A DNA stretch of 64,000 bases from Certhia americana (taxonomy: Eukaryota > Chordata > Aves > Passeriformes > Certhiidae). Location: NCBI GenBank assembly GCA_018697195.1, contig CM031872.1:9121995-9185994 (forward strand). The letters are read 5' to 3'. Each line of letters starts with the position of its first letter. The first letter of the stretch is position 1. Shown piece after piece: positions 47,331 through 58,511 of the stretch. Below the pieces are notes generated by a model, which saw nothing but the letters and a program-made list of their open reading frames with translations, had not been told where the DNA came from and ran no database searches. The translations under genes were made by a program, and so were the position numbers.

Positions 47331-50300
47331 GGAATTAATTCAGTTGTCACCCATATTGTGTCTAAGAACTTCTAATGTCAGAGTATTCTGGGTTTTTTTT
47401 GCTGTTACTGGAGAAACAGTTGAAGCCAACAGTAAAGCACAAGCAGCACTAAGATGCTAATTTCAAATCTTTTAATTTCTCTCTTTTTAATTTCTATGGG
47501 CTCTCCTTGACACTGGTAGAATATTTCTGATCACCACAATATTTCCAGCTCGTTGTAGGCTTTCCTCACCCTCACTGCAGTTGATCTGTAAGGCTCTGTT
47601 TCATGAGATATATTTAATCCTGTTTAGATATTGTCACCTTTTTCCAGAATGATGTGCTGAGCAATGACTTGGCTTCTCCCCTTTGAAACAGTCCAGTGCA
47701 TTACCTGAAAACCACCTGTAAAGCAAGACTGAAATCTTTTCTCATTGAAGGTAGTAAGAGCTTTATTGTCGGTCACAATGATGCCAAGAGTTTGCCTCCA
47801 GAACAGACTTGGGGGAGCAAAAATTAAGGTTTCCCTCTGGAAGCAGGACCATTTAGAATGCCAGGAATGTGAAGCCAACACAGCAGACCCTTGAAAACAG
47901 AGTGGATGAGAAAGCAGAGAATAAGCTGGGGGTGACTTTAGTTTGTCATCCCCTTGCTGGGTGGTCTGCCTCAGTCTCAGGGCAGAACACCAGTCCAGGG
48001 GATGCAGGATACTGGAATGACCTACTCCTGTGACTTTAGCTAAGTTGCAAACATTGACCAAAGCCCTGTGAAAGGTGATTAGTGTTCTGAGACAGGATTT
48101 CATTTCATTTGAGCCATCCCCAGTTGGAGACTGTTCCTCAAAACTCAAATTTAAGCCAAGTGCTCCAAATGCCCCAGTCTGCTCCCTCCAAGCCATGTGC
48201 ACATGTATATATAGGCCCTTGCACAGAGAAAATCGTGCCTGTACATGGTATTTTGTTAGTCTTCATTGCACTGCTTCCAAATTTAATCAGAAGTAGAAGG
48301 GCTGAAATAACATAAGAAAGGTTGGACATATGATATTTCCTGCTGCTCAGCTAAATACAAGAATTGCCAAAAATCTTCCAAGGTAGCTTGTTTCTTTTAC
48401 ATTTTTCTCCCAGTTCTGCAGACTTGAGAAGGTCAATTACTTTCGAGAAGGATTTGGCTTTGGCAACACTTATGGAAAGCGAAGCAGAATTATGACCTTT
48501 TGGAGGTTTGCCCATCGCTGTCCCATCTTGTCCTTTAAGAACTAAAGGCTGGATTTTCACAGCTACAGACGTCGGTTTAATAGGTGTGAATTTGTTTCTG
48601 TGCGCTTCTAAGACATCATGAGTATCTGTGTGAGAATTTGCTTTTAGATGTCTATTTATTTGTGCTCACAGATCAAGTGATCACTGGTATTTGTAGAGCA
48701 GAAATACAGGCTCAGGTATTTCCAGGAGGAAAATCATACCAAAACAAATGAAATTGGATTCAAACCGAGCAGAATAATAAAGCTCTAAAATTATATACTT
48801 AGGTTAGTATGTGGTGACTCCAGCCTATCTGGAATGCATGCTATAATAGTTATATCATGTTAGAGAGGCAGGGCTTTTTTCAGCAGGACGTTTCCTAGAA
48901 AGCAGAAATATCTCTGTGGTTTGTGTATGGGTTTGGAACTTGTGTGCAAGTATGGAGCAGGGAATTTGAGGCATGAAATAGTCAGGATTAGTGAAGGCCT
49001 GGATCCCTTTCATAAGCGACAGCAGAAAACAGGCACAATCAGCTCCCTTCTCCCCACTGCTATTGCAGCCTCCTCCTCTGTGGATTGTTTTGGAGTCAGT
49101 TCTTTGAAGGCTGATAAATGCCTCAGTTGTTTCTATTAGTACAGGAAAGATGCAGTCATATGGGAAAGCCAGATGCAATAAGATATTTGAGTCTGGATAA
49201 AATCTAAGATATTTTTACAATAAGATATTTAATTTTCACAAGGCAAAGCCCTTGCAGGGTATAAATCAGTGTAAATGCACTGGAACTACTCAATTTTGCA
49301 CTCACAAAGTGTCTGCCCAAAAATGTTCTCAAAATCCAATTAAATAACTAGAACTGTTTCATGTGGAAATGCCCCTCAATTACAAAGACATGTCTAAGCT
49401 ATCATGATGTGATTTTTACAGTCTCCTCGCAGGGTGCCCTAGTTTGCATTCATGGAATTTTTTGGTTTTGTTTTGTTTCTGTAATAATGTGGATGTTGGC
49501 CATCTGTCTGATCCTGGAAAGGTTGTAAGGTTGTCCCTGCTCCCCAGGTTCTCTTCCCACTCCCTCATTGATCATAATGTTTGATTTAGGTGCCACTAGA
49601 TTTCCTCCTTTGTTCTCCAGCCCTGGCCTCCCCCCTGCAAACACGAATGCATTGTGCAATGGTGTAAAAGCTCTCCTGGCTGCAGCTGGCTGTAGTAACT
49701 GCTCAGCTGGTTCCGGCGCTGCCCTAAAGCTGCTGTAAAGGTCAGAGACAAGGGAATTCTAAAAAAGCAAAACAAGCTGTGTTGTTGTCCCCTACTTTAA
49801 TCCTGGCTGTGTGTTTTGATCAGCACCACAAGCCCTCTCATGTGCAGAGCTCCACTTCTCCCAGCCCTGTGTTTGTGGCTGTCCAGGGCGCTTCTCCAGC
49901 CCCGCTCCGGGCGCGGGTGCTGCCGCAGCTGATTGACTTGCACTGCTTGTCAGACACAAAGCACATTTTGAAAGGAAATGCCATATTGAACTCCCCGTGA
50001 GCTGATGGGTATTGTGCACGGTCATCTGATGGCACAGATGTGCCCCTAATAATCCTTCCAGGAGAATATTTCCTCCTGGGATGCTTTGGCCATCTGATCT
50101 GCTCTGAGGTATGCTGACCTATCTTGACCCAGTTTATGATCAATTCTCTCTGCTGTTTTCTAAAAGGAGCCCAGAAATATCTCTTTATCATTTAGATTGC
50201 CTGGAAGTTATGGCATTACGTGTCTGTTCTTTCCACAGAAGAAACTCTGTGGTTGCTCTCTCCTCTTACAAAGAGGAGGAAAGCCACTCTGAGTAAATTT

Positions 50301-51194
50301 CTCTGTAGAGCTTTGATAGGTAATCAGTGTTTGGCAAACAGCTCAGGGAGGAGATGTGGGAGCAGAGGTGACTTGTGTTCCACCAAACACAAGGTTGCTG
50401 GGTGCCTTCATCTGTGTGAGTCCAGTGATCCTTCTGCTGCTGTGTCTTTATCTTAATGTCCTTTTGCTCAGGTTCGTGTGTGCTGTGCATGTGTCTGTGA
50501 AAGATGAATGGTTTCCATGCATTCCTCTGGATGTGTATCCATGTGTTTTGCAACACCTGCTTTTCAAGTGGGAATGGTGTTAATGCTGGATTTCTCTGGA
50601 GGTGAATCAGCTGCCTCAGGTACAATGGGAGGGTTAATTTGTAATCAGGTTCTGCTGGGTAGTGAGCAGAGATAAGCTTGGGAGTTCAGAGGTGTGTGAT
50701 GATCCCTTTCAGCCAAACCAATAAATTTACTGAGTGCTTTCCATTCCTGATATTTGGAGGTTATCTGGCTTTTCATAAACACTAAGCTCAACCTTTTAAT
50801 AAGGCTACACCAGAGTGTCTACAATCGGCAGCCAAAACCTGAATTCTTATATGAATCAAGCTGGATGGAAAGTCTCCCATAGTTGTGACATACAGCAGTG
50901 ATTCCCTGATGGAACATCAGAGTCTGATTGTAAGCAGGATCCAAGAGAAGCCTGTGTCTACTATCTTCACTGATCCTATGTCTGCATGTGTTAAAATCAT
51001 CTCTAATAACATGGACACATACTGGTTTTCCAAGCTTCATCCAGAAAATATTCAGTTGTTTCTCAGAGCAAGGCAGGAGAAATAAATAGTTTTGCAGGAA
51101 TTACAATATCCTTACCCTTGTCTGGAATGTTCCTGTGATCCAGACTTCATAGTGGGGACTGAAGTTTGACCCTTGTGAAGGATGTGCATTTTTC

Positions 51195-51506
51195 TGTCCA
51201 TCTAAAAGACCGCCTAAAGCTGGTTATTAGATCATAAACAGTTTATTCACCAAGCACCAGTCTCCACTGGTCCTTTACTGTGAAATACTTAAGGAGATCT
51301 AGATAAGGAGCAAACCTTCCCACTACCCCTTGTTTACACTGAGGCTGTAGATGAAGGAAAAGCCATACCCAGCCCTGGGCTGGCCCTGTTAGAACACTGC
51401 AAGGACTCAGCCAGCTCCTCCCCTGCCCTGTGGTTGCACTGCTGTGTGTTCACTTACACCTCAAAACCCTCACAATCTGTAATTTCTCACTAAGCCCAGC
51501 CTACCA
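51195..51506 (-). mobile_element. Possible solo LTR, antisense
   Basis: On the minus strand this about 310-bp segment starts TGGTAGGCTGGGCTTAG and has AATAAACTGTTTATGATC (poly-A signal at 51,242-51,247) close to its 3' end, with a length right for a bird LTR. No clear target duplication is visible and no family match could be run. Confidence 0.4.
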
Positions 51507-52796
51507 GATATATTTGCAGTAAGCTCTTCTATACTGTTAGTGGGTGTATTCCCACAATAAGCTCACTGGAGTGTCACTAATATGATTGTCCATGCCAGTG
51601 GCTGCTCTCTTGCAGCCCACATGATTTTGTTATCAACAGGGAAGGATTTATGTAATGTTCATAACTAACCAGCCACTATAAATTCATGTCTTGCTGTTGT
51701 AGTTGCTCTCACCACACTGTTTTCAGACTTCAAGGTATCTCATTGACCAAATGAGTGACTGGGAATTTGAGAAACAGTACACATTGTATGCTTAATTTGA
51801 TGCTAAATTACACTGATATAAAGATTTTGATTTTAAAGAGCCTTGGGCTAAATTCTCAATGTTAATTAGGCATGGCTGTATTAGACTCTGTATTTCTACA
51901 AGATGAAGTTCTTGTCTTTCATGGCAGAACAAAAAGAACTCCGTCCTTCTCTCTCGGGTCTGATTCCTGTGGCATAGCTTGTAAAGGATAAAATCTGGTG
52001 TGAATTCAGCTAGATTGATAGCAGCAGCAAACATCCCCTTTTTGCTCTTTAAGTAGTACATTGCCACCTGAGCAAGCCTTAGGTGGTTTTCTTGAACCAC
52101 TCCTTGTCTCAGGGGGTGACCTCAGGAGGCCTCTTGGAAATGGTATAGACAGAGATGTTGCCTTAAGTACTCTGGACTTTGAATTATTTAACTATTGTGG
52201 AAGGAAGTGGGGCTGGGGGAAGCACAGCAAAGGAAAGGAGAAATTATTTCTCCCCTTTGTAAAAGTATATTGGGTTCAACGTCATACCATGAAATATCCA
52301 GTGCAGAACTCAAGAACTGCTCCAGTGGATCTTCACTGACTTATCCAATTGCATGGAACATGGGGATACTTAACCCAAATCTGTCAGTTTTAATTATTTT
52401 CCTCTGGACAGATAAAAGCTTTCTATAGGTTCCTGTAGAATATTTGCTCTTTCAAGCGTTCTTCTGCGCTTTGATACTAAACGATTAAAGCATGCTAAAG
52501 AAAAAAACAGCCCCAACCTTTAGCTCCCTGTTCTTGGGCCCCCTGACTGCAGCTTTGATTGTTGACCTAAATTCCCCTTTCATAACTGAGTCCTGTCACC
52601 TCTGGTTGGAGTCTCCCAGCAAAACAGGCACGGCCAACTTTCAGAAGTGCAGGGCGCTGTTTTCCGTCCTGCCTCGCGTGGCTCTGGCAGCTCTGCAGCA
52701 CCTGATGTGTTCAAAATCAAACTGACCTCCCTCTTCCCCTTCCCACACCTCACCCTCCTGGAAACAAAACCATAACAAGGGTTTTCTACTTTTACT

Positions 52797-52836
52797 TTTG
52801 CCCTCCCCCCTCTCTCTCTCTCCCCCCACTTCCCAT
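52797..52836. repeat. CT-rich low-complexity tract
   Basis: CCCTCCCCCCTCTCTCTCTC followed by CCCCCCACTTCCC. Simple repeat. Confidence 0.85.
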
Positions 52837-53504
52837 TGCTCAGCAAAGCGAGGAAACTTTTCCTGCATCAAGAATTTAATTCTTAGTTCATTCTATGGCT
52901 GGGTTGGTTGCTGCAAAGATTGCTGTTATCCAGACATAAGAAATGGCACGGAAGTGAGGGAAGGAGGCCCTGGAGGGTGTAATTTATAACATTACAGCGG
53001 GTTACAGAAGTTTGTATGGGCTACTCCAGCCTCTCTTCTGTCAAGCTCTGCCCACAGAGGGCTGCTTCTGGCTCCAGCAGCCTCCAGCTGTGAATTCCTG
53101 TTCCTCTGCTCCCATCCCAGTTACAGCAATGCCTCCTGTCCTCACATCCTCATACAGGGCTGTCTCCCATAAGTTCAGCAGCTGATGTTCCATGCTGTGC
53201 TCCTGCTGCCAAACCCTGCCCAGTGCACAGAGCCCATGTAAGGATGTGGCTCTATTGAAGTCCCCAGAAAAGTCCTGAAAACAAAGTGGCTCATGAATGT
53301 TGGTGTTGGTTAGGGGGGTCCTGGAAGAGGTCAGATGGACAGTGATGGTGGAGCTATTGTGGGTCTGTAGCCAAAGAACTGAGATTTTGATTGCAAAAGA
53401 AGAGAGGGAGACTGTCTTTTTCATTGTCCATGTTTGGCTTTGGCTTTGAGCTGCTGGAGTTGAATTATCCAGCTTTCCCCACTCTTGATGCCCAGGAATT
53501 TACT

Positions 53505-53700
53505 TTTTAAGGGACAAACATCATGGAATTGGAAGAAGCCTTGTGGGCCATTGAAGCCTGTCTCTGGCCAAGCATAAAGGAATGTGGCATCTTCCTCTGT
53601 TCGTGCACTTCTCCAGAGTCCTTCAAGAAGTGACTCACTCCTTTGTGGGGAAGGGAGGCTTCCAGTGCCTCTTGCTGGAAAGCTGAACTAGCACCTCTTC
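53505..53700 (-). mobile_element. Possible very old CR1 fragment
   Basis: CATGGAATTGGAAGAAGCCT and TGGGCCATTGAAGCC recall the antisense CR1 terminus, followed by words like TCCAGAGTCCTTCAAGAAG. Divergence is high and the ends are unclear. Confidence 0.3.
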
Positions 53701-56700
53701 TTCTTTTTTTAATTAAATATAAAATTCCATTTCAATCCCTTGGGCATCAGGAACAAGAGCTTTAGAAGGAAAAAATCATTCAGACTAAAGAGTAGGAAGG
53801 GCTGTCAGTGTTCTCCTCAGCTGGAGCACCATCCCTTTCTAGCAACTCAGGGCAAGCAGAAGTGAAGAAAACTGTTTGCTGCTGTATGAAACTTGTACAT
53901 ATTTTTTTAATCTAATTGCTGTGGGGAAAACAAACATCAGTTTTATTTCACACCATTTCTTGGCTCAGAAACTTCAGTCACATTGGCCAAATTGTGGTTT
54001 TTCAGTCATTGGCTGTGTCTCATTTACCATGAGGTCTCTTTGGTTGGTAAAGAGATATTAAGTAGCTAAAAATGTCCTTTACCACATTATTGTAAAGAAT
54101 TCTCAGTGTAAATGAGAATTTAAACTCTGTACATTTTTCATGTAAATGTTGGTTGTGGTCACAGCTGACTTGAAATTTGGAGTGTCAACCATTATGTGGG
54201 GTGATTTTGCTCAAAACCAGCCTTGTTTGGGGTAAAAGAGGCCTCTTCTCATTTAAAATGTTCTTAATTATGCCTGAGAAATAACTCACGGCTATGGAAC
54301 CTTTTACTAAATTGAAATAAATTGTGAAAACATAAAATTATTCAGTTTTCAGAAGTTCTGGCAATTATTTCACATGTCCCTCTTCCAATGGCTTTGTCCT
54401 TATTAGTTGTCATAGAAGAAGTAATAAATTCTCTTATTATGACATCCAGTGTCCCAGATGAAATTAGTTTCATTGTGCTGGGGACAAAACGGAAAAGTGA
54501 CACTCCCTTAGCCGGAGGATGCTCAGTCCAAGGCCAAAAGTAAAGGGAAGGATTGGGAAAATAGGTGAAGCATTCAAGCAGAAGAGGGTCATGAGGAATT
54601 GGTACAACTTGCAAGGCAGTGTGGGTTTCTTGTCCCTTTTTTTTTACATTTTTTCCTTTCTCGTAGGAATAAAGCAACTCTTGCTGCTGAAAGGCTTGCG
54701 CTCAGTCCATCTTTTCATCAAGAGTTGGATGTCTGCAATAGTAAAGATTTGAGAAAAGAATACTGTACGTGGCATAAGGATTCAGTAATGACCTTTGCCC
54801 TAAACTAGAAAACGCAAGGAAGTGGAATAGTAGAGTGTTTTAGTTCAGCAGCTTTCATACTGATGTGTTCAGTGGTGTCCCTATTGTCACTGGACTTTTT
54901 TCTTTTCCCGTCCTCCTCTGGCTCCCTGTAAATCTTGAATTGATGGCAGCAGTTTGAGCCCAACTCAAGACATGTTGCATCACATCAGGGTTTAAAGGCT
55001 CAAAGGCAAGGGAGGATTGCTACTATTCTGTAGTATTCCTCCAGCAGTTCCTCGTGCTCAGCTGAGACCAATCACCAGCATCATGCAAAACTTCAGAGAG
55101 AGGAAGAAGTTCTTCAAATGCAGCCTGGGAAACTGGATTTCCATCTCACAGTAGTTTATCCATTCTTTGGGGAAATATTTCCAGCCCCCATCAGTGTAAA
55201 GAGCAAAATTCTTGATCCTTAAAGATTGTGTGTTGGACTTTCCTGGGACTGGAGATCTATTCCAGGACTTCCAGCTGTCCATCCAACTGTGGGGGTCTTG
55301 GGTAGTTGAAGAAACAGGTGGAGCTGTTTATGTGTGTGCAGCTGCTTCGTGAGCCACAGACCTGGAGGATTTGGTCACTGGATGGCAAAAAATACTGGAG
55401 ATGGTGGGGATTGTGGCAGGGATGAGTTGTCCTTCTATGCCTCAGTCAAAACAGCCAGGGAGTCCCTGGGGTTCCCCTGGCCATGTTGAAGACATGCAGA
55501 TTCTCAGAGGGATTTGCTGGGACAAGCCCATTTCTGCATCACTTTTTCTTCTCTCACCATGCTGGCATTTCCTGGCAGGCAAAATCTCTCTTACAAAATG
55601 CCTGATCAGCTCTAATGGTCTTATTACAATAAGCTGAGATTTTTATGACTTATTTGGGAGAGGGACTTGTCTTGCCAGCTGTCTTCTTATTCATTGCAGT
55701 ATTATCCACCCACTATTGCTGGACAATACCTTCATTTGAGATGCATAAAAAATACAGACTTTTATGGGCTCTCATCCATCTGAAAATGAATGCTTTGTAA
55801 AAGTATTTATTTCATAAAGAAAAACTTAAAAATGCTTCAAAAACAGACTCCAGAAGGTTATTGGTAGCTTTGGCTCTCGTATCACAAGTTCCTCGGGTAA
55901 ATATCCATCCCAGAAAATGTCTTTTATTTTTTAGCACATTTGTTTTTTTCCTTGCCTGGTTCTCCTCCTCTCTTTTCTCATGATCAGAAGTAGCAGTATA
56001 AACCAGAAGCTGGTCTTGAAAAGGTTTTGAACTGAGTGCACCCTACAGATGAATAAACACATTACCTTCCGAACTCTGGGATCTCTCTTCCAAAGGAAAC
56101 AGGAAAAGGGGGAGCTCAGAATCCCTAGCAAAATACCAGCGTGCAGAAAAAAGGCCCGTTTAAATGTTTTTAACTTTCCCATCAGAAGGGTTTTTTTTAC
56201 AGGGGGAGGAGGTGGAGAGGGGCAGGGTGTGAGGAGAAGGGGGGAAGGTGGGCGCTGGGAGAGGGGAGGAAAAATACAGTGAATGCTCCTGTAACCTTTG
56301 CTCTGTTGATACTAGACAAGACTGCACTGTTAATGAGTGATTGTTAACAGATGGCTCTTGAGCAACTTAGTCAGAAGCAGAAGATGTTATTTGGTTGTAG
56401 TGAGGGGAGGGTGAGGGTGCAGGGGTGAGGTAAGGGGATATTTAGTCTTTTCACGAGGACTGAACTGTCAGAGATTTATGATTTTCCTTTAGGCTTTTGG
56501 AAGTGGAGGCTCTGGGGAAGGATTGTTTTCTATGTGCTGATAGTAGAAAGGCCATTTGGTGCTGAAAGCTCCAATGATTTTGTTTTTGGTGAGGGGTGTC
56601 CCTGCAGCCCTTGGCCTTTGAGAACTGAAGGATGGGAATGTCTGTCTCTAACTCACTGAGCCTTGTGTCCCAAACTGGGGAGGAGTGGGCTCTGTCCACT

Positions 56701-57442
56701 GCTTGGAGCTGCCTGAGGGCTCGGTCAGAGAGCTCTAACTATGGATCTGCACTTTGGGAGAGAAATCTTTCCATGGTGCACCGAGTTGTTAGGAAATGTG
56801 CCTGTGAGGGGGCAGGGATCTCCCTGTGCATGTCCATCTGTGTGTATTTCTTGCCCTTTCCCAGTGTGGTGTACTGGTTTTTATTGGGTATGACTTTGAA
56901 GGCAGCCCAAACGCATCCCATTTATTCTGTAGGATTTGTGCACTTGAACTTATCAAGATAACTGCAGCTGCTCGGTGTTTCTCAAAGTGAGCAGAATTTA
57001 GATTTTGTATTTATTTCCCTTCTGGACCTTATTCGATACAGGGTTCAGGGATATGAGGGATGAGTGACATTGACAGGGATTGGTTCTCAGGACTGTTTTT
57101 GTTTTCAACCACTGATGAATGGCTTGAGGGAAGGGAAGAACCCAAATGCACAGTCTGTTTTGCTGATAGGAATTTGTGGAAAAGTTTTGGGCTTTGGTCA
57201 GGAAAAGGGAATTCCATTTGTACATGCCGCTGGCAAATCTTTACCTTTAATAGGAAGTCTTGACATGACCTCCCACAATGGTGCACAAGATGATTTAAAG
57301 TCTTCCTTGTGCACTAACTATCTAACAGATGTAGGTGAGTGTGTGTATATACATTTAGAGAGATATATTTACACAATTTAAAGACTAACGCCTTCAATCT
57401 GTCATCCTTATTTATTCCTATTTCTCTTTTGGGGGCACATAG

Positions 57443-58511
57443 GACTGTATGACAAATGTTCTTACACCTCCCGTGACCGAGGCTGGGTCCTGGGGATTAA
57501 CACCGTCAGTGACCAGGGGAACAGAGACCCCCGCTATTTCTTCTCGCTGAAGACAGACCGTGCTCGCAAAGTCACCACCATCGCAGCACATCGCAGCTAC
57601 CTCCCCAACCAGTGGGTGCACCTGGCTGCCACCTACGACGGGCGCCTGATGAGACTCTACGTGAATGGCGCCCAGGTGGCCACAAGTGGAGAGCAAGTGG
57701 GCAGCATCTTCAGCCTGCTGACCTTGAAGTGCAAGGTGCTCATGCTGGGAGGAAATGCCCTGAACCAGAACTATCGGGGTTACGTGGAACACTTCAGCCT
57801 CTGGAGGACAGCCCGGTCTCAAAAGGAGATCTTGTTGGACATGGAGCAGACGATTCACAGGCACGACACGCCCCTACCTCAGCTCGTTCTTCAAGACAGT
57901 TTACTGAATGTGAAAAGCACCTGGTCTCCCATGAAGGATGGCAGCAGCCCTCAGACCAAGTTCAGCTACCACCACGGCTATTTGTTGGACACCAGCCTGG
58001 ACCCTCCCCTCTGCGGGCAGACAGTGTGTGACAACACAGATGTCATCGCCAGCTACAACAAGCTGCCCAGGTTCCGCCGCAACAAAACTGTGCGCTACCG
58101 TGTGGTGAATCTGTACGACGACAAACATCAGAACCCCACCGTCAGCCAGCAGCAGATCGAGTTCCAGCATCAGCACCTCAACGAGGCTTTCAGCCGCTAC
58201 AACATCACCTGGGAGCTGGAGGTGCTGGAGGTGAAGAATTCCTCCCTTCGCCACCGGCTCATCCTGGCCAACTGCGACATCAGCAAGATTGGGGATGAGA
58301 ACTGTGACCCCGAGTGTAACCACACCCTGACGGGGTACGACGGCGGGGACTGCCGGCATGTCCGGCACATGCTCTTCAACAAGAAGAAGCAGAATGGGGT
58401 GTGTGACATGGATTGTAATTATGAGAGGTACAACTTTGATGGGGGGGAATGCTGCAACCCAGAGATAACAGAAGTCACCAAGACCTGCTTTGACCCATAT
58501 TCTCCTTACAG
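57443..58511 (+). CDS. PAPPA: PAPPA (pappalysin-1) coding exon 2: laminin-G-like domain and Lin-Notch repeats 1-2
   Basis: Second coding exon, 1,069 bp, completing Gly133 and encoding residues 134-488 plus two bases of codon 489 (AG, probably Arg). The acceptor is CACATAG|GACTG, with a pyrimidine-rich tract at 57,405-57,430 and a CTAAC branch-like site at 57,385. The donor is ACAG|GTAGGC at 58,511/58,512. Residues 134 to about 256 finish the laminin-G-like fold (QWVHLAATYDGRLMRLYVNG, then YVEHFSLWR). Residues 323-328 are the CGQTVC turn. Lin-Notch repeat 1 spans about 410-436 (CDISKIGDENCDPEC, ending YDGGDC) and repeat 2 about 440-470 (NGVCDMDCNYERYNFDGGEC). In the family these calcium-binding modules act with LNR3 to permit cleavage of IGFBP-4. 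N-glycosylation sequons are at Asn346, Asn386, Asn398 and Asn425. The exon is intact and GC-rich against its AT-richer introns. The catalytic HExxHxxGxxH motif is encoded further downstream, outside the window, so this entry is the 5' part of the gene only. Confidence 0.97.

Larger units (their letters stand above)
31769..57442 (+). other. PAPPA: PAPPA intron 1 (25,674 bp)
   Basis: The intron runs from donor GTAGGT to acceptor CACATAG and is phase 1. Joining the flanking exons restores Gly133 and a continuous pappalysin reading frame, so the boundaries are secure. Contents: the downstream half of the CpG island, GC-rich patches to about 35,050, one long sense CR1 copy, an ancient CR1-like LINE, simple repeats, a possible antisense LTR and a possible ancient MITE. 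I see no further PAPPA exon inside it. Confidence 0.95.
47331..57442. other. Intron 1, distal part, mostly unique
   Basis: Unique sequence holding a possible LTR (51,195), a CT tract (52,797), a doubtful old CR1 (53,505), a GGGA-rich patch (56,200-56,275) and the exon 2 acceptor region. No further exon seen. Confidence 0.6.

Noticed and set aside
57418..58409. Antisense frames of 70-155 codons opposite exon 2
   Set aside because: Shadows of the GC-rich coding exon, with no recognisable protein features.
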